A stretch of 64,000 nucleotides of DNA, from contig NZ_CP092109.1 of NCBI RefSeq assembly GCF_025263685.1, forward strand, positions 2,915,001-2,979,000, read 5' to 3'. Of the stretch, positions 54,636-63,136 are shown in pieces. Source of the stretch: Geoalkalibacter halelectricus (GTDB lineage: Bacteria; Desulfobacterota; Desulfuromonadia; Desulfuromonadales; Geoalkalibacteraceae). The position numbers and the translations under genes were made by a program. Each line of letters starts with the position of its first letter. Position 1 is the first letter of the stretch. The notes below the pieces were generated by a model, which saw nothing but the letters and a program-made list of their open reading frames with translations, was not told where the DNA came from and made no database searches.

Positions 54636-54681
54636 TTTACAGCATTCCCGTTTGTGCTAGAGTTTTCTGTGAATTCTAGCA
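54636..54681 (+). promoter_or_regulatory. Candidate promoter with overlapping inverted repeat
   Basis: TTTACA (54636-54641), 16 bp, TAGAGT (54658-54663) resembles a sigma-70 promoter for the kinase gene 37 bp downstream. An inverted repeat TGCTAGA..TCTAGCA (54655-54681) overlaps the -10, so it may be an operator or leader hairpin. Confidence 0.4.
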
Positions 54682-54699
54682 TTTAGGAGAGAGAGCGGG

Positions 54700-56268
54700 A
54701 TGACTTCGGAGATGGTCCACCAGGCATTGATGAAGCCTCAAGCCTACCCGGACGCCCCGGAAAAAGTGGAATTCACCGAGACCCATGTATCGCGTCTCTA
54801 CTTTACCCGCAACTTTGTCTACAAAGTCAAAAAGCCCGTTGATTTCGGTTTTCTCAATTTCACCACCCTGGATCGGCGCCGTTTTTATTGCGAGGAGGAA
54901 GTGCGGCTGAACCGGCGCTTTTGCCCGGACACCTACTTGGGCATTAAGGAGATTCGCCGGGATTCCGGCGGCATTCATCTCAACGGCCAGGGCGAGATAC
55001 TGGATTATGCCGTGTGGATGAAGCGTCTTCCCGCCGCGCGCATGCTCGATCACCTCATCGAAGCTCGGTCCCCCGAATTAGAGGCGGTCATGCCTGCCTT
55101 GGGGGCACTGCTGGCCCGCATCGAGGAGCAGGCGCAAATCTGCCGCGAAAACAGCGGCATGAGCAATCTCGACGAGGTGCGCCGGAACTGGCGTGAAAAC
55201 TTCGATCAGATTGCCCCCTTCGTGGGACGTACACTCGTTGCCCCAACCCTGGATCTGTGCCGCCGCTATGTTGACGGCTTTCTACAGGCCAACGCGGCCC
55301 TGCTGCTGCAACGTGAGGCCGACGGTTATGTGCGCGATGGCCACGGCGACCTGCACGCCGAGCACATCTGCCTGACCGACCCGGTGAGGATTTATGACTG
55401 CATCGAATTCAACCGGCGTTTTCGCGTCGCCGACATCGCCGCCGACCTGGCGTTTTTGCTCATGGACCTTGAGGTCCGCGGCCGCCGCGACCTGGCCGCC
55501 GCCTTGCTTGAAGGCTATGTGAACAGCGCCGCTCCGGACCCTGAGCTTGGAACACTTCTGCCTTTCTATAAGATCTACCGCGCTTTCGTGCGCGGCAAGG
55601 TCGAGAGCTTTTTGAGTGCCGATGACAGCGCCGCCGAATCCGTGCGCAGCGCGGCGCGCCGGCGGGCCAGGCACTATTTCAATCTCGTGCTGGGCTATTT
55701 GATGCAGCCCTGCCTGATTTTGACCTGCGGCCTGATGGGCAGCGGCAAATCGACCCTGGCGCGGGCCTTGGCTCACAGCACCGGCGCACAAATTCTGCGC
55801 TCCGACGCCATCCGCAAGGAACTGGCCGCGGACGCGGCAAAAAATTCCCCCCACCACGACTTCGGCGCGGGCATATATTCGTCCGAATGGACCCGTCGCA
55901 CCTACGATAGCCTGCTGCAGAGTGCCGCCGCCGGCCTGGGGCGCGGCGCCATGCTCATCGTCGATGCGTCCTTTGCCGATGCGCAACAACGCCGCCTTTT
56001 CATGAATCTGGCCCAGAAAATCGGGCGCCCCTGCTTTGTCCTGCACCTGCGGAGCGACACCGCCACCCTCGAGCAGCGTCTGCGGCGGCGCAGCGCCGAG
56101 CAAACGGACATCTCAGACGGCCGGGTCGAACTGCTTGCCGCCCATCAGCGCGCTTTTTCAGCCCCGCAGGCCGACCCCTGGGTGGTTGAGATTGACGCAA
56201 CCGCCGACATAGATGAGAATGTCGAATATGTATTAGGCGAAATCATTCAGCGGGCAGGATTTCTCTGA
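54700..56268 (+). CDS. Bifunctional APH-family kinase and P-loop NTPase
   Basis: 522 residues. The N-terminal ~330 residues resemble aminoglycoside phosphotransferase/choline-kinase folds with the catalytic loop GHGDLHAEHI and metal loop YDCIEFNRRFR. The C-terminal ~185 residues are a P-loop kinase-like domain with Walker A CGLMGSGKST and an Arg-rich lid (LEQRLRRRSAEQ). Proteins of this build are common in Proteobacteria and annotated as AAA/APH fusions, with substrates not established. Nothing here indicates antibiotic resistance. The ATG of the small membrane gene overlaps its stop (TGATG). Confidence 0.8.
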   Translation: MTSEMVHQALMKPQAYPDAPEKVEFTETHVSRLYFTRNFVYKVKKPVDFGFLNFTTLDRRRFYCEEEVRLNRRFCPDTYLGIKEIRRDSGGIHLNGQGEILDYAVWMKRLPAARMLDHLIEARSPELEAVMPALGALLARIEEQAQICRENSGMSNLDEVRRNWRENFDQIAPFVGRTLVAPTLDLCRRYVDGFLQANAALLLQREADGYVRDGHGDLHAEHICLTDPVRIYDCIEFNRRFRVADIAADLAFLLMDLEVRGRRDLAAALLEGYVNSAAPDPELGTLLPFYKIYRAFVRGKVESFLSADDSAAESVRSAARRRARHYFNLVLGYLMQPCLILTCGLMGSGKSTLARALAHSTGAQILRSDAIRKELAADAAKNSPHHDFGAGIYSSEWTRRTYDSLLQSAAAGLGRGAMLIVDASFADAQQRRLFMNLAQKIGRPCFVLHLRSDTATLEQRLRRRSAEQTDISDGRVELLAAHQRAFSAPQADPWVVEIDATADIDENVEYVLGEIIQRAGFL

Positions 56269-56489
56269 TGAAAAATGCGCCGTCCTCGCACCTGCGGGAA
56301 GCCTGGGTTTTGTTCTTCGTTCTCGGGGTGGTCATGATCAACTACCCCTTTATTCACATCTTCAACAAGGACATTCTGATTTTCGGAATCCCCTTGCTGG
56401 TATTGTATTTCCTCGTCGGCTGGCCGCTGTCGATTCTGGTGGTTTATATTTTCGCCCGCATCCTGGATAAAACGGAACATTCTGAATAG
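56268..56489 (+). CDS. Small two-helix membrane protein, putative symporter partner
   Basis: 73 residues with two hydrophobic helices (WVLFFVLGVVMINYPFIHIF; LLVLYFLVGWPLSILVVYIF) and a charged tail. It is similar in size and layout to small subunits encoded next to SSF sodium:solute symporters. It starts one base into the preceding stop and ends 9 bp before the symporter-phosphatase gene, so it is probably translated with it. Confidence 0.75.
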   Translation: MKNAPSSHLREAWVLFFVLGVVMINYPFIHIFNKDILIFGIPLLVLYFLVGWPLSILVVYIFARILDKTEHSE

Positions 56490-56498
56490 CGCGACCTC

Positions 56499-59400
56499 AT
56501 GGTGACTCTCGAGTTCGTCATCCTCATCACTCTCTCTTATTTCGCCCTGCTCTTCGCGGTCGCGTATTACGCCGACAAGCGCCGCGAGCAAGGCCGCAGC
56601 ATCATTTCCAACTCCCACATTTACTCCCTGTCCCTGGCCGTATACTTCACCACCTGGACTTTTTACGGCAGCGTCGGGCGCGCGGCGACCTCGGGACTCG
56701 ATTTTCTGCCCGTCTACCTGGGCCCGACCCTGATCGCCTTTTCCTGGTGGTTTCTGCTGCGCAAGATGGTGCACATCAGCAAGGAGCAGAACATCGTCAG
56801 CATTGCCGACTTCATCTCCAGCCGCTACGGCAAATCCGCACCGCTGGGGGCCATCGTCACCCTGTTTGCCGTAGTCGGCATCATGCCCTACATCGCTTTG
56901 CAGCTCAAAGCGGTGTCCCATACTTTCGAGTTGATCGTCCTGCACGGGATTTCCGAAACCGGGGCGCGCGGCTTTCCGCCCTGGTTTCCCGCCAATCTTG
57001 ACACCGCCTTCATCATCGCCGCAGTGCTTTCGCTCTTCGGCGTGCTGTTCGGCGCCCGCACGCTCGATGCCGCGGCGCGGCATGAGGGGCTGGTGGCGGC
57101 CATCGCCCTGGAATCGGTGATCAAGATCGTGGCTTTCATGGCTGTGGGCATCTTTGTGACCTACGGCCTCTTCAATGGCTTCTCCGACATCTTCACCCAG
57201 TTTCTGCAGCAGTTTCCAGAGCGCAAGCACCTGATCATGCTGGGAACCGAGGAGATTCCCTACGCCAAGTGGTTTACCCTGACTTTCATCTCCATGATGT
57301 CGGTGATGTTTCTGCCGCGCCAGTTCCACATCATGGTCATCGAAAACTCGGATGAAAACCACATTCGCAGCGCCATGTGGCGGTTTCCCCTCTATATGTT
57401 CCTCATCAATCTGTTCGTCCTGCCGATTGCCCTGGGCGGGCTGCTGCTGACCGGCGGCGACACCACCAACGCCGATTATTTCGTGCTGCACCTGCCCTTG
57501 GAGGCCGGTCAAACCTGGCTCGCCATGCTGGTGTTTCTCGGCGGCTTCTCGGCGGCCGCCGGCATGGTCATGGTCGCCTCGGTGGCCCTGGCGACCATGA
57601 TTCTCAACCATCTGGTCATGCCCATTGTGCTGCGCCTTCATGTGCAGGCCGGCGACATTTCCGGATTGCTGATCAACATCAAACGACTGGCCATCGTCGC
57701 CGTGGTCTTTCAGGGCTATCTCTATTTCAAGATCATCGGTGATACCCTGGCACTGGTGAATATCGGACTGATTTCCTTTGTCGCGGCAACCCAGTTCGCT
57801 CCCGCGGCCATCGGCGGCTTGTACTGGGAGCGCGCCAACCGCCGCGGGGCCATGGCCGGCATCCTGCTCGGCTTCTGCGTGTGGTTCTACACCCTGATGG
57901 TTCCCTCCTTTGTGCGCTCGGGCTGGATGGAAAGCGAGATTCTCGAAAAAGGGCTGTTTGGACTGAGCATCTTGCGGCCCACTGAACTCTTCGGCCTGGC
58001 GGGATTCGATCTCTGGTCCCATGCCCTGTTCTGGAGCCTGTTTTTCAATCTTGCGGCCTATCTGTTCTTTTCCCTGTTCACCTCGCGAAGCCCCCTGGAA
58101 GTGGAACAGGCCGAAAAATTCGTCAATGCCTACGGCTATCAGGAAGAAGAGCAGACGCGCAAACGGATCAGCAAAGCGCCCTCGGTCATGGAGTTCGTCG
58201 AGCTGATGGCCAAATTCATCGGCGAAAAGCAGGCCCATACCTCCATCGCCGAATATCTCGGCGACCGCGAAATCGACGAGCGCGGCGGCCTTTCGGAATA
58301 TGAGCTGCCGAATCTCAAACGCTTCACCGAACGCACCCTGGCCGGTTCCGTCGGCGCCGCCCCGGCGCGCATCATCATCGAGAATTATCTGTCCGCGCGC
58401 GGCAGCAAGATGGAAGACGTCTTTGATATCTTCGGGTCGGTGACTCTGAGCCGCACCACCAGCCGGGAGCAGCTCGGCGTGCTTTACGAGGCGGCGCGCA
58501 TCGTCGCCAGCGGCGACCACCTCGATGACATTTTCGACCAGATCCTCGAACTTCTCATCCAGCAGTTCAAATTCGATCTGTGCGTCATCCGCATCCTTGA
58601 CGAGGACAAGAACACCCTGGTGGTGCGCTGCCAGAACGGGATGACTTCCGAGCATCTGGGCGAGTCAGAGCGCGACATTTCGCGCGACACCTATATCGGC
58701 GAGGCCTTTCTCACCAATTCCGTCGTCAAGGCCAACGACACGGATTTTCTCGACAAGCCGCACTCGGCCCAAATCATTCACCGCGAGGGTATCAAATCCT
58801 TCGCCCACGCTCCCATCACCATCGAGGGTCAGCCCATCGGGGTGCTATCGGCCTTCTCGCGGTCGGTCAAGGGTATTTTCACCGACGAATTCATCGCCCT
58901 GTTCCGCAGCCTCGCCGGGCAAATCGGCATCGCCTGGCGCAACGCCATCCAAACCTCCAAGCTCATCGAGGCTCGCGGACGCGAACGCGAGTTGGAAATC
59001 GCCATGAACATCCAGATGAGCCTTTTGCCGACCAGCGTCCCCAATGTGCCGGGCATCAGACTTGCTGGGGTGTGCGTTCCCGCCAGTCAGGTGGGGGGCG
59101 ATTATTACGATTATTTGGTGCGCGACAACAACAGCCTCGATCTCGTCATTGCCGATGTCTCGGGGCACAATGTCGGCGCCGCGCTACTGATGGCCGAAAC
59201 CCGCACCTTCATCCAGGCCCGGGCACGCGGGATTCATACGCCGAGCCAGATGATGGACGAACTCAATCGCTTTTTCTATGATGATCTGACGCGGGCCGAA
59301 CTCTTCATCACCATGTTTTACTTGAATTTCGACACCCAGACCCGGCGCATCTCCTTTGCCAATGCCGGCCACAATCCCCCCCTGATTTGGCGTCACGGCC

Positions 59401-59729
59401 AACGCAGTTGCGAAGAACTCGACGCCGAAGGGCTGATTTTGGGAGTCAAGAAGGAGGTCAAATTCTTCGAGGAAAAGGGCCAGCTCGACCCTGGAGACGT
59501 CCTCCTGCTCTATACCGACGGCATCATCGAAGCCGAGAACGATTTGGGGGAATTTTTCGGGACCGAGCGGCTGTGCACTCTTCTGCACGAATATCACGAA
59601 CTCGAACCCGATGCGATCCTCAACCAGATCCTCGACCAGGTCCGCCTGTTTACCGGGACCCAGAATTTCTCCGATGATGTCTCCATGATCGTCATGCGCG
59701 TTCAGCCCGCTGGCACCGACAGCAATTGA
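56499..59729 (+). CDS. Sodium:solute symporter-like sensor fused to GAF and PP2C (SpoIIE/RsbU) phosphatase
   Basis: 1076 residues. Residues 1 to about 535 form 12-13 TM helices of the SSF/PutP family (for example FTTWTFYGSVGRAATSGLDF, YAKWFTLTFISMMSVMFLPR), as in CbrA-type sensors. A linker (about 545-640) leads to a GAF domain (about 650-810). The C-terminal PP2C domain has metal ligands in GGDYYDY (near 866), DVSGHNVGAALLMAETR (near 885), LYTDGIIEAEN (near 1005) and FSDDVSM (near 1058). It should dephosphorylate a STAS antagonist, and such a gene follows directly with its kinase. Whether the SSF part transports or only senses a solute is open. Confidence 0.9.
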   Translation: MVTLEFVILITLSYFALLFAVAYYADKRREQGRSIISNSHIYSLSLAVYFTTWTFYGSVGRAATSGLDFLPVYLGPTLIAFSWWFLLRKMVHISKEQNIVSIADFISSRYGKSAPLGAIVTLFAVVGIMPYIALQLKAVSHTFELIVLHGISETGARGFPPWFPANLDTAFIIAAVLSLFGVLFGARTLDAAARHEGLVAAIALESVIKIVAFMAVGIFVTYGLFNGFSDIFTQFLQQFPERKHLIMLGTEEIPYAKWFTLTFISMMSVMFLPRQFHIMVIENSDENHIRSAMWRFPLYMFLINLFVLPIALGGLLLTGGDTTNADYFVLHLPLEAGQTWLAMLVFLGGFSAAAGMVMVASVALATMILNHLVMPIVLRLHVQAGDISGLLINIKRLAIVAVVFQGYLYFKIIGDTLALVNIGLISFVAATQFAPAAIGGLYWERANRRGAMAGILLGFCVWFYTLMVPSFVRSGWMESEILEKGLFGLSILRPTELFGLAGFDLWSHALFWSLFFNLAAYLFFSLFTSRSPLEVEQAEKFVNAYGYQEEEQTRKRISKAPSVMEFVELMAKFIGEKQAHTSIAEYLGDREIDERGGLSEYELPNLKRFTERTLAGSVGAAPARIIIENYLSARGSKMEDVFDIFGSVTLSRTTSREQLGVLYEAARIVASGDHLDDIFDQILELLIQQFKFDLCVIRILDEDKNTLVVRCQNGMTSEHLGESERDISRDTYIGEAFLTNSVVKANDTDFLDKPHSAQIIHREGIKSFAHAPITIEGQPIGVLSAFSRSVKGIFTDEFIALFRSLAGQIGIAWRNAIQTSKLIEARGRERELEIAMNIQMSLLPTSVPNVPGIRLAGVCVPASQVGGDYYDYLVRDNNSLDLVIADVSGHNVGAALLMAETRTFIQARARGIHTPSQMMDELNRFFYDDLTRAELFITMFYLNFDTQTRRISFANAGHNPPLIWRHGQRSCEELDAEGLILGVKKEVKFFEEKGQLDPGDVLLLYTDGIIEAENDLGEFFGTERLCTLLHEYHELEPDAILNQILDQVRLFTGTQNFSDDVSMIVMRVQPAGTDSN

Positions 59730-59908
59730 TTATATAAGACCCGCGCGGGTCAGACCCGTCGAGCTGCCGAAAAAAAAACAGGCGTGGCACAACGGGGTGA
59801 GTTATGCTATCGTTATGATTGAATCAATTTAACTAGACTCGAAAAATTCGGAGTGCGGCGAAAGGCCTAAAATCGTTCGCCGGGTGCTTCTATGCAAAGG
59901 AGAATGCA

Positions 59909-60244
59909 ATGATCCTTAAGGTTGAAGAAAAAGGCGAGGTGGTGGTCATCCAAGTCAAGGAAGAGCGCCTGGATGCCCATAACAGCGGAGAACTCAAAAG
60001 CCAGATGCTGAGCCTGTTCGAGGAAAGCAAGAATCACATCGTCATCGATCTTCAGGAAGTGCGCTTTGTTGATTCCTCGGGTCTGGGCGCGTTGGTTTCA
60101 GGATTCAAGAACGCCAGTGCCCGCAACGGCAACCTGAAACTCTGCGGTCTGCAGCCCCAGGTCAAGTCCATGTTCGAACTGACCCGCCTGCATCGGGTTT
60201 TTGAAATTTTTTCGGGTCTTGAGGAAGCGCTGGCGAGTTTTTGA
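59909..60244 (+). CDS. STAS-domain anti-sigma factor antagonist (RsbV/SpoIIAA-like)
   Basis: 111 residues. The phosphorylatable Ser is in VDSSGLGALV (S56/S57). It should bind the kinase encoded next when unphosphorylated, and be reset by the PP2C domain of the upstream symporter fusion. AAAGGAG lies 6 bp before the ATG. The 179-bp gap upstream contains a GACCCGCGCGGGTC palindrome and AT-rich sequence that may hold its own promoter. Confidence 0.92.
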   Translation: MILKVEEKGEVVVIQVKEERLDAHNSGELKSQMLSLFEESKNHIVIDLQEVRFVDSSGLGALVSGFKNASARNGNLKLCGLQPQVKSMFELTRLHRVFEIFSGLEEALASF

Positions 60245-60263
60245 ACGGTCTCTCGGGGGGCGT

Positions 60264-60689
60264 ATGAAAAACGAAAGAATCGAGGTGGATATCAAAGTCC
60301 CCAATCAGACCCGCTATCTTAGTCTGATCGGAAAAATCGGCGAGGACGTGGCGAGAACACTAAAGAAATACAAGGGTGACCGCGAGGAACTCGCCTACCA
60401 CATCAACCTGGTTCTGACCGAATCCATGACCAATGCCATCCGGCATGCGCACGAAGGCGACCCCACCAAGGAGGTCCACATCACCATCACCATCGAGGAC
60501 AAGGAACTCTGCATCAAGGTTTACGACCAGGGCCAAGGCTTCGATATCAGCACCCTGCCCGTTCCCGAAATCCGCTGCCTGGAAGAACACGGGCGTGGTG
60601 TTTTCATTATCCACACCCTCATGGACAGCGTCAGCTATCGCAAATTCAACGGCGGACATGTACTGGAAATGATCAAGGCCCTTCAATAA
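60264..60689 (+). CDS. Anti-sigma factor-type serine kinase (RsbW-like HATPase)
   Basis: About 141 residues, a stand-alone GHKL ATPase: N box LTESMTNAIRHAHEGDP, G1 VYDQGQGFDI, G2 EEHGRGVFIIHTLMDSV. It would phosphorylate the STAS protein encoded 19 bp upstream, and when free hold its target inactive. No sigma factor gene is nearby, so the target could be a sigma factor elsewhere or a non-sigma protein. ATG 60264 follows GGGGGGCG. Confidence 0.9.
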   Translation: MKNERIEVDIKVPNQTRYLSLIGKIGEDVARTLKKYKGDREELAYHINLVLTESMTNAIRHAHEGDPTKEVHITITIEDKELCIKVYDQGQGFDISTLPVPEIRCLEEHGRGVFIIHTLMDSVSYRKFNGGHVLEMIKALQ

Positions 60690-60783
60690 CCCTCTGCAAG
60701 CGGTGCCTTACCCCTCGCCGAGCGCAGTTTTCCCACCGGTTCCTTTCCTCATTCCTTCGCCCTGGGCCCCGTCGCCTTGACGC

Positions 60784-61563
60784 TCAGTTTTTCCTTTTCG
60801 CGCACCAAAAAACGCCCACCGCCCCCAATAGAATCATGGGCAAGGACAGCAATTGACCCATGGTCGCCGCGCCCCAGAGCAAACCCAGGTGAGCGTCGGG
60901 CTCGCGGAAAAATTCAACCAGGAAGCGAAATGCCCCATAGAGGGCGATAAAGGTGAAAAACGGCACCCCAGGGCGCGCCTGCCGGCGGTGCAGCACATAA
61001 AGGACCACCGATAGAACAAGCCCCTCCAAGGCGGCCTGGTAGAGCTGGCTGGGATGCCTGGGCAGCGGTCCCGCGCCGGGGAACACCATCCCCCAAGGCA
61101 CCTCCGTCACGCGCCCCCAGAGTTCGGCGTTGATGAAGTTGCCGATTCGCCCAAAACCCAGACCTGGAGCGGCGGCCATGACCAGGATATCCGCGGTGAG
61201 CAGCAAAGGCAACTGCCGGCTGCGCACAAACCAGACGGCCGCCACCACCACCCCAAGCAGCCCGCCATGAAAACTCATGCCGCCTTCCCAGACAGCGAAA
61301 ATTTCCAGGGGATGACTTAGAAAATGCGCGGGATTGTAAAACAAAACATATCCCAGCCGCCCGCCGACGATGACACCGATCACGCAGTAAAAAACCAGAT
61401 CGGCAACCTGATCGCGCTTTAGAGGCATCGCGCGCAGGTGACTGAGGTGGGAAATCAGCAGGTAGGCCATCAAGAACCCGAGCAAATACATCATCCCGTA
61501 CCAGCGTAAGGCCAGGGGTCCGATTTCGATGATGACGGGATCAATCTGGGGAAAATTCAACAT
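60784..61563 (-). CDS. lgt: Prolipoprotein diacylglyceryl transferase
   Basis: About 259 residues with seven TM segments. The Lgt signature is GRIGNFINAELWGR, and GGRLGYVLFYNP and MSFHGGLLG are also conserved. It transfers diacylglycerol from phosphatidylglycerol to the lipobox Cys of prolipoproteins. ATG 61563 is preferred; a longer in-frame start would lie within the upstream gene. It overlaps the RluA-type gene by 7 bp. Confidence 0.95.
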   Translation of the reverse strand: MLNFPQIDPVIIEIGPLALRWYGMMYLLGFLMAYLLISHLSHLRAMPLKRDQVADLVFYCVIGVIVGGRLGYVLFYNPAHFLSHPLEIFAVWEGGMSFHGGLLGVVVAAVWFVRSRQLPLLLTADILVMAAAPGLGFGRIGNFINAELWGRVTEVPWGMVFPGAGPLPRHPSQLYQAALEGLVLSVVLYVLHRRQARPGVPFFTFIALYGAFRFLVEFFREPDAHLGLLWGAATMGQLLSLPMILLGAVGVFWCAKRKN

Positions 61564-62528
61564 GATTCTGGTTCCTTGGGCGGAAATGAAAAGAGGTTGT
61601 CCGGCGGCATCCCGAGATGTTGCAGAAGAGCCAACATGTCCTGGGGCAGCGGGGCGCTGAGCTGAAGGGGCGCGTTGGTTACTGGATGGCGCAGCGCCAA
61701 ATGAAGGGAGTGAAGCATGTGGCGAGAAACGCAAAAATCGCCGAGACTAGCGCAGCCTCCGTAAGCCGCATCGCCCAGCAAGGGATGCCCGAGTTCCGCC
61801 AGATGGGCACGGATTTGATGGGAACGACCGGTGGGAATGCGAACCTCCAGCAGAGCGGCATCCTCCCAGGCATGTAAGACCCGATAGTGGGTCAGCGCCT
61901 CACGGCCCCCCTGAGGGACGGATTTTACCAGGTTGTTGCGCCGCCCCCTGGCCAGAAGCGTCCGGATTTCTCCACACCGCTGCGAAGGAACCCCCTGAAC
62001 CAGGGCCCAATAGATTTTTTCAATATCGCGCGCGGCCATGGCCTGGGTCAGCGGCTTATGAGCCTGAGGGTGAATCGAGAATACCATAATCCCCGAGGTG
62101 TTGCGATCCAGACGTTGCACCATACCCAACTCTGGACGACACTGGGGGCGAAAAGGATCATGCAAATAGCGCAACAGAGCCTCATAAAGGGTGCCCTTGT
62201 AACGTGCGTGGGTGGGCTGGGTGTCGATTCCAGCAGGCTTATCGATCGCCAGAAGGTAGCGATCCTGAAAGACTATATGGCGCTCCGTCACGGAGAACGG
62301 TTCCAGGGGCAAGCCGTCAAGATGAACCTCGATCCCCTGCCCTTCCCGGACCTGCAAGGAGCACCGACAGGTGCGCCGTCCGTCAACGTGAACTCCCCCC
62401 AGATCGATGATGCGGCGGGAATAAGTGCGCGAAAAGCCACTCAGCCGCGCGGCCAAAACTTGATCGAGGCGTTGGCCGGCGTCTTGTTCCCCTACCCGGA
62501 GCCGATGAATTTCACCCTTACCCCTCAT
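61557..62528 (-). CDS. RluA-family pseudouridine synthase with S4 domain
   Basis: 323 residues. The N-terminal S4 domain (QRLDQVLAARLSGFSRTYSRRII) is followed by the RluA catalytic domain with the nucleophilic Asp in MVQRLDRNTSGIMVF. RSHQIRAHLAELGHPLLGD is also diagnostic. It modifies uridines in rRNA or tRNA; the exact site (RluA, RluC or RluD) is not decided here. It is the upstream gene of lgt on the minus strand. Confidence 0.92.
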   Translation of the reverse strand: MRGKGEIHRLRVGEQDAGQRLDQVLAARLSGFSRTYSRRIIDLGGVHVDGRRTCRCSLQVREGQGIEVHLDGLPLEPFSVTERHIVFQDRYLLAIDKPAGIDTQPTHARYKGTLYEALLRYLHDPFRPQCRPELGMVQRLDRNTSGIMVFSIHPQAHKPLTQAMAARDIEKIYWALVQGVPSQRCGEIRTLLARGRRNNLVKSVPQGGREALTHYRVLHAWEDAALLEVRIPTGRSHQIRAHLAELGHPLLGDAAYGGCASLGDFCVSRHMLHSLHLALRHPVTNAPLQLSAPLPQDMLALLQHLGMPPDNLFSFPPKEPESC

Positions 62529-62632
62529 GACCTCTCCCGTAAAAAAAGAATCATTTCAGCACATTGAACAAAAAGCGCAAGTCATTATAAAAAAATAATT
62601 CCTGTACCGAGGAAAAAATTTGCCGCTGAGCG

Positions 62633-62660
62633 TTGACAGTCACCGCACCTGTGCTAGAAA
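62633..62660 (+). promoter_or_regulatory. Sigma-70 promoter of the 6S RNA
   Basis: TTGACA (62633-62638), 16 bp, TAGAAA (62655-62660). Initiation would fall near 62667-62670, about 20 bp before the closing stem of the 6S RNA. Confidence 0.7.
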
Positions 62661-62682
62661 TGATATCAAATAAGATCTTTCA

Positions 62683-62869
62683 AAATTCTCTGGGATGCAC
62701 GACACGGACCTTATCGGGGTGACCAACATTTATGGGTCAAAGCATCCGGCCAGTGATCATGGTGAGCCTGCCCATCCTTGAATGGGACGCCTAAAGTGAT
62801 CCTCCGGTGAATTCCGCAAGGTTTCAAAAGGTCACGGCGACGAGCAAACGATCGGCATTCCGGAGGCGA
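62683..62869 (+). ncRNA. ssrS: 6S RNA
   Basis: The closing stem CTCTGGGATGC (62688-62698) pairs with GCATTCCGGAG (62855-62865), the same layout and nearly the same bases as the ends of E. coli 6S (CUCUGAGAUGU..GGCAUCUCGGAG). The length (~185 nt), a central open region and a consensus promoter upstream fit. 6S RNA mimics an open promoter and holds sigma-70 RNA polymerase in stationary phase. No good ORF occupies this strand. Exact ends are estimates. Confidence 0.8.
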
Positions 62870-62871
62870 AT

Positions 62872-63060
62872 AAGCAATTGGCAGGTCGCAGGGCAGCGGC
62901 ATAATCCGTTAGGACTCATCCGCTTGAAGCAGCGACTTCCCATGGCAGGAGCGTTCCTGAATCTTCCGGCGTCAGGTTCACAGGAAGTTGGTCCTGGAAG
63001 TGACATAACGCACCTGACCGCGGATGAAGAAAGTGCCCTGACGTATCTGCCAATTGCTTT
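62872..63060 (+). ncRNA. Second rod-shaped RNA immediately downstream of 6S
   Basis: GCAATTGGCAG (62874-62884) and CTGCCAATTGC (63047-63057) are perfect 11-bp complements closing a 184-nt stretch. Inside them CAGGGCA pairs with TGCCCTG, CATCCGC with GCGGATG, and TCAGGT with ACCTGA, so a long rod can be drawn. It begins about 5 nt after the 6S RNA and ends about 10 bp before a terminator. It could be a second 6S-like RNA, a relative of the 6S-Flank motif, or a new RNA. No protein-coding signal is convincing here. Confidence 0.6.
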
Positions 63061-63067
63061 CCCATGC

Positions 63068-63103
63068 ATAAAGCCCCGCAATCCATGGATCGCGGGGCTT
63101 TAT
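63068..63103. terminator. Terminator between the RNA pair and ihfB
   Basis: ATAAAGCCCCGC and GCGGGGCTTTAT form a perfect 12-bp stem around AATCCATGGATC. With A/T-rich flanks it can serve the RNA transcript on the plus strand and the convergent ihfB transcript on the minus strand. Confidence 0.85.
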
Positions 63104-63136
63104 GTGTTCTTGGCTGCAGTGTGTCGCAAAAATTCG

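Noticed and set aside
54700-56268. Antibiotic resistance gene (APH)
   Set aside because: The APH-like fold is fused to a P-loop kinase and belongs to a broad family without proven drug substrates; nothing else suggests resistance.
56247-58655. Long minus-strand open frame opposite the symporter-phosphatase gene
   Set aside because: Composition is His/Gly/Gln-rich without any recognisable domain and it lies wholly opposite a gene with clear motifs.
59787-59801. TGGCAC resembling a -24 element before the STAS gene
   Set aside because: No GC dinucleotide occurs at the -12 position.
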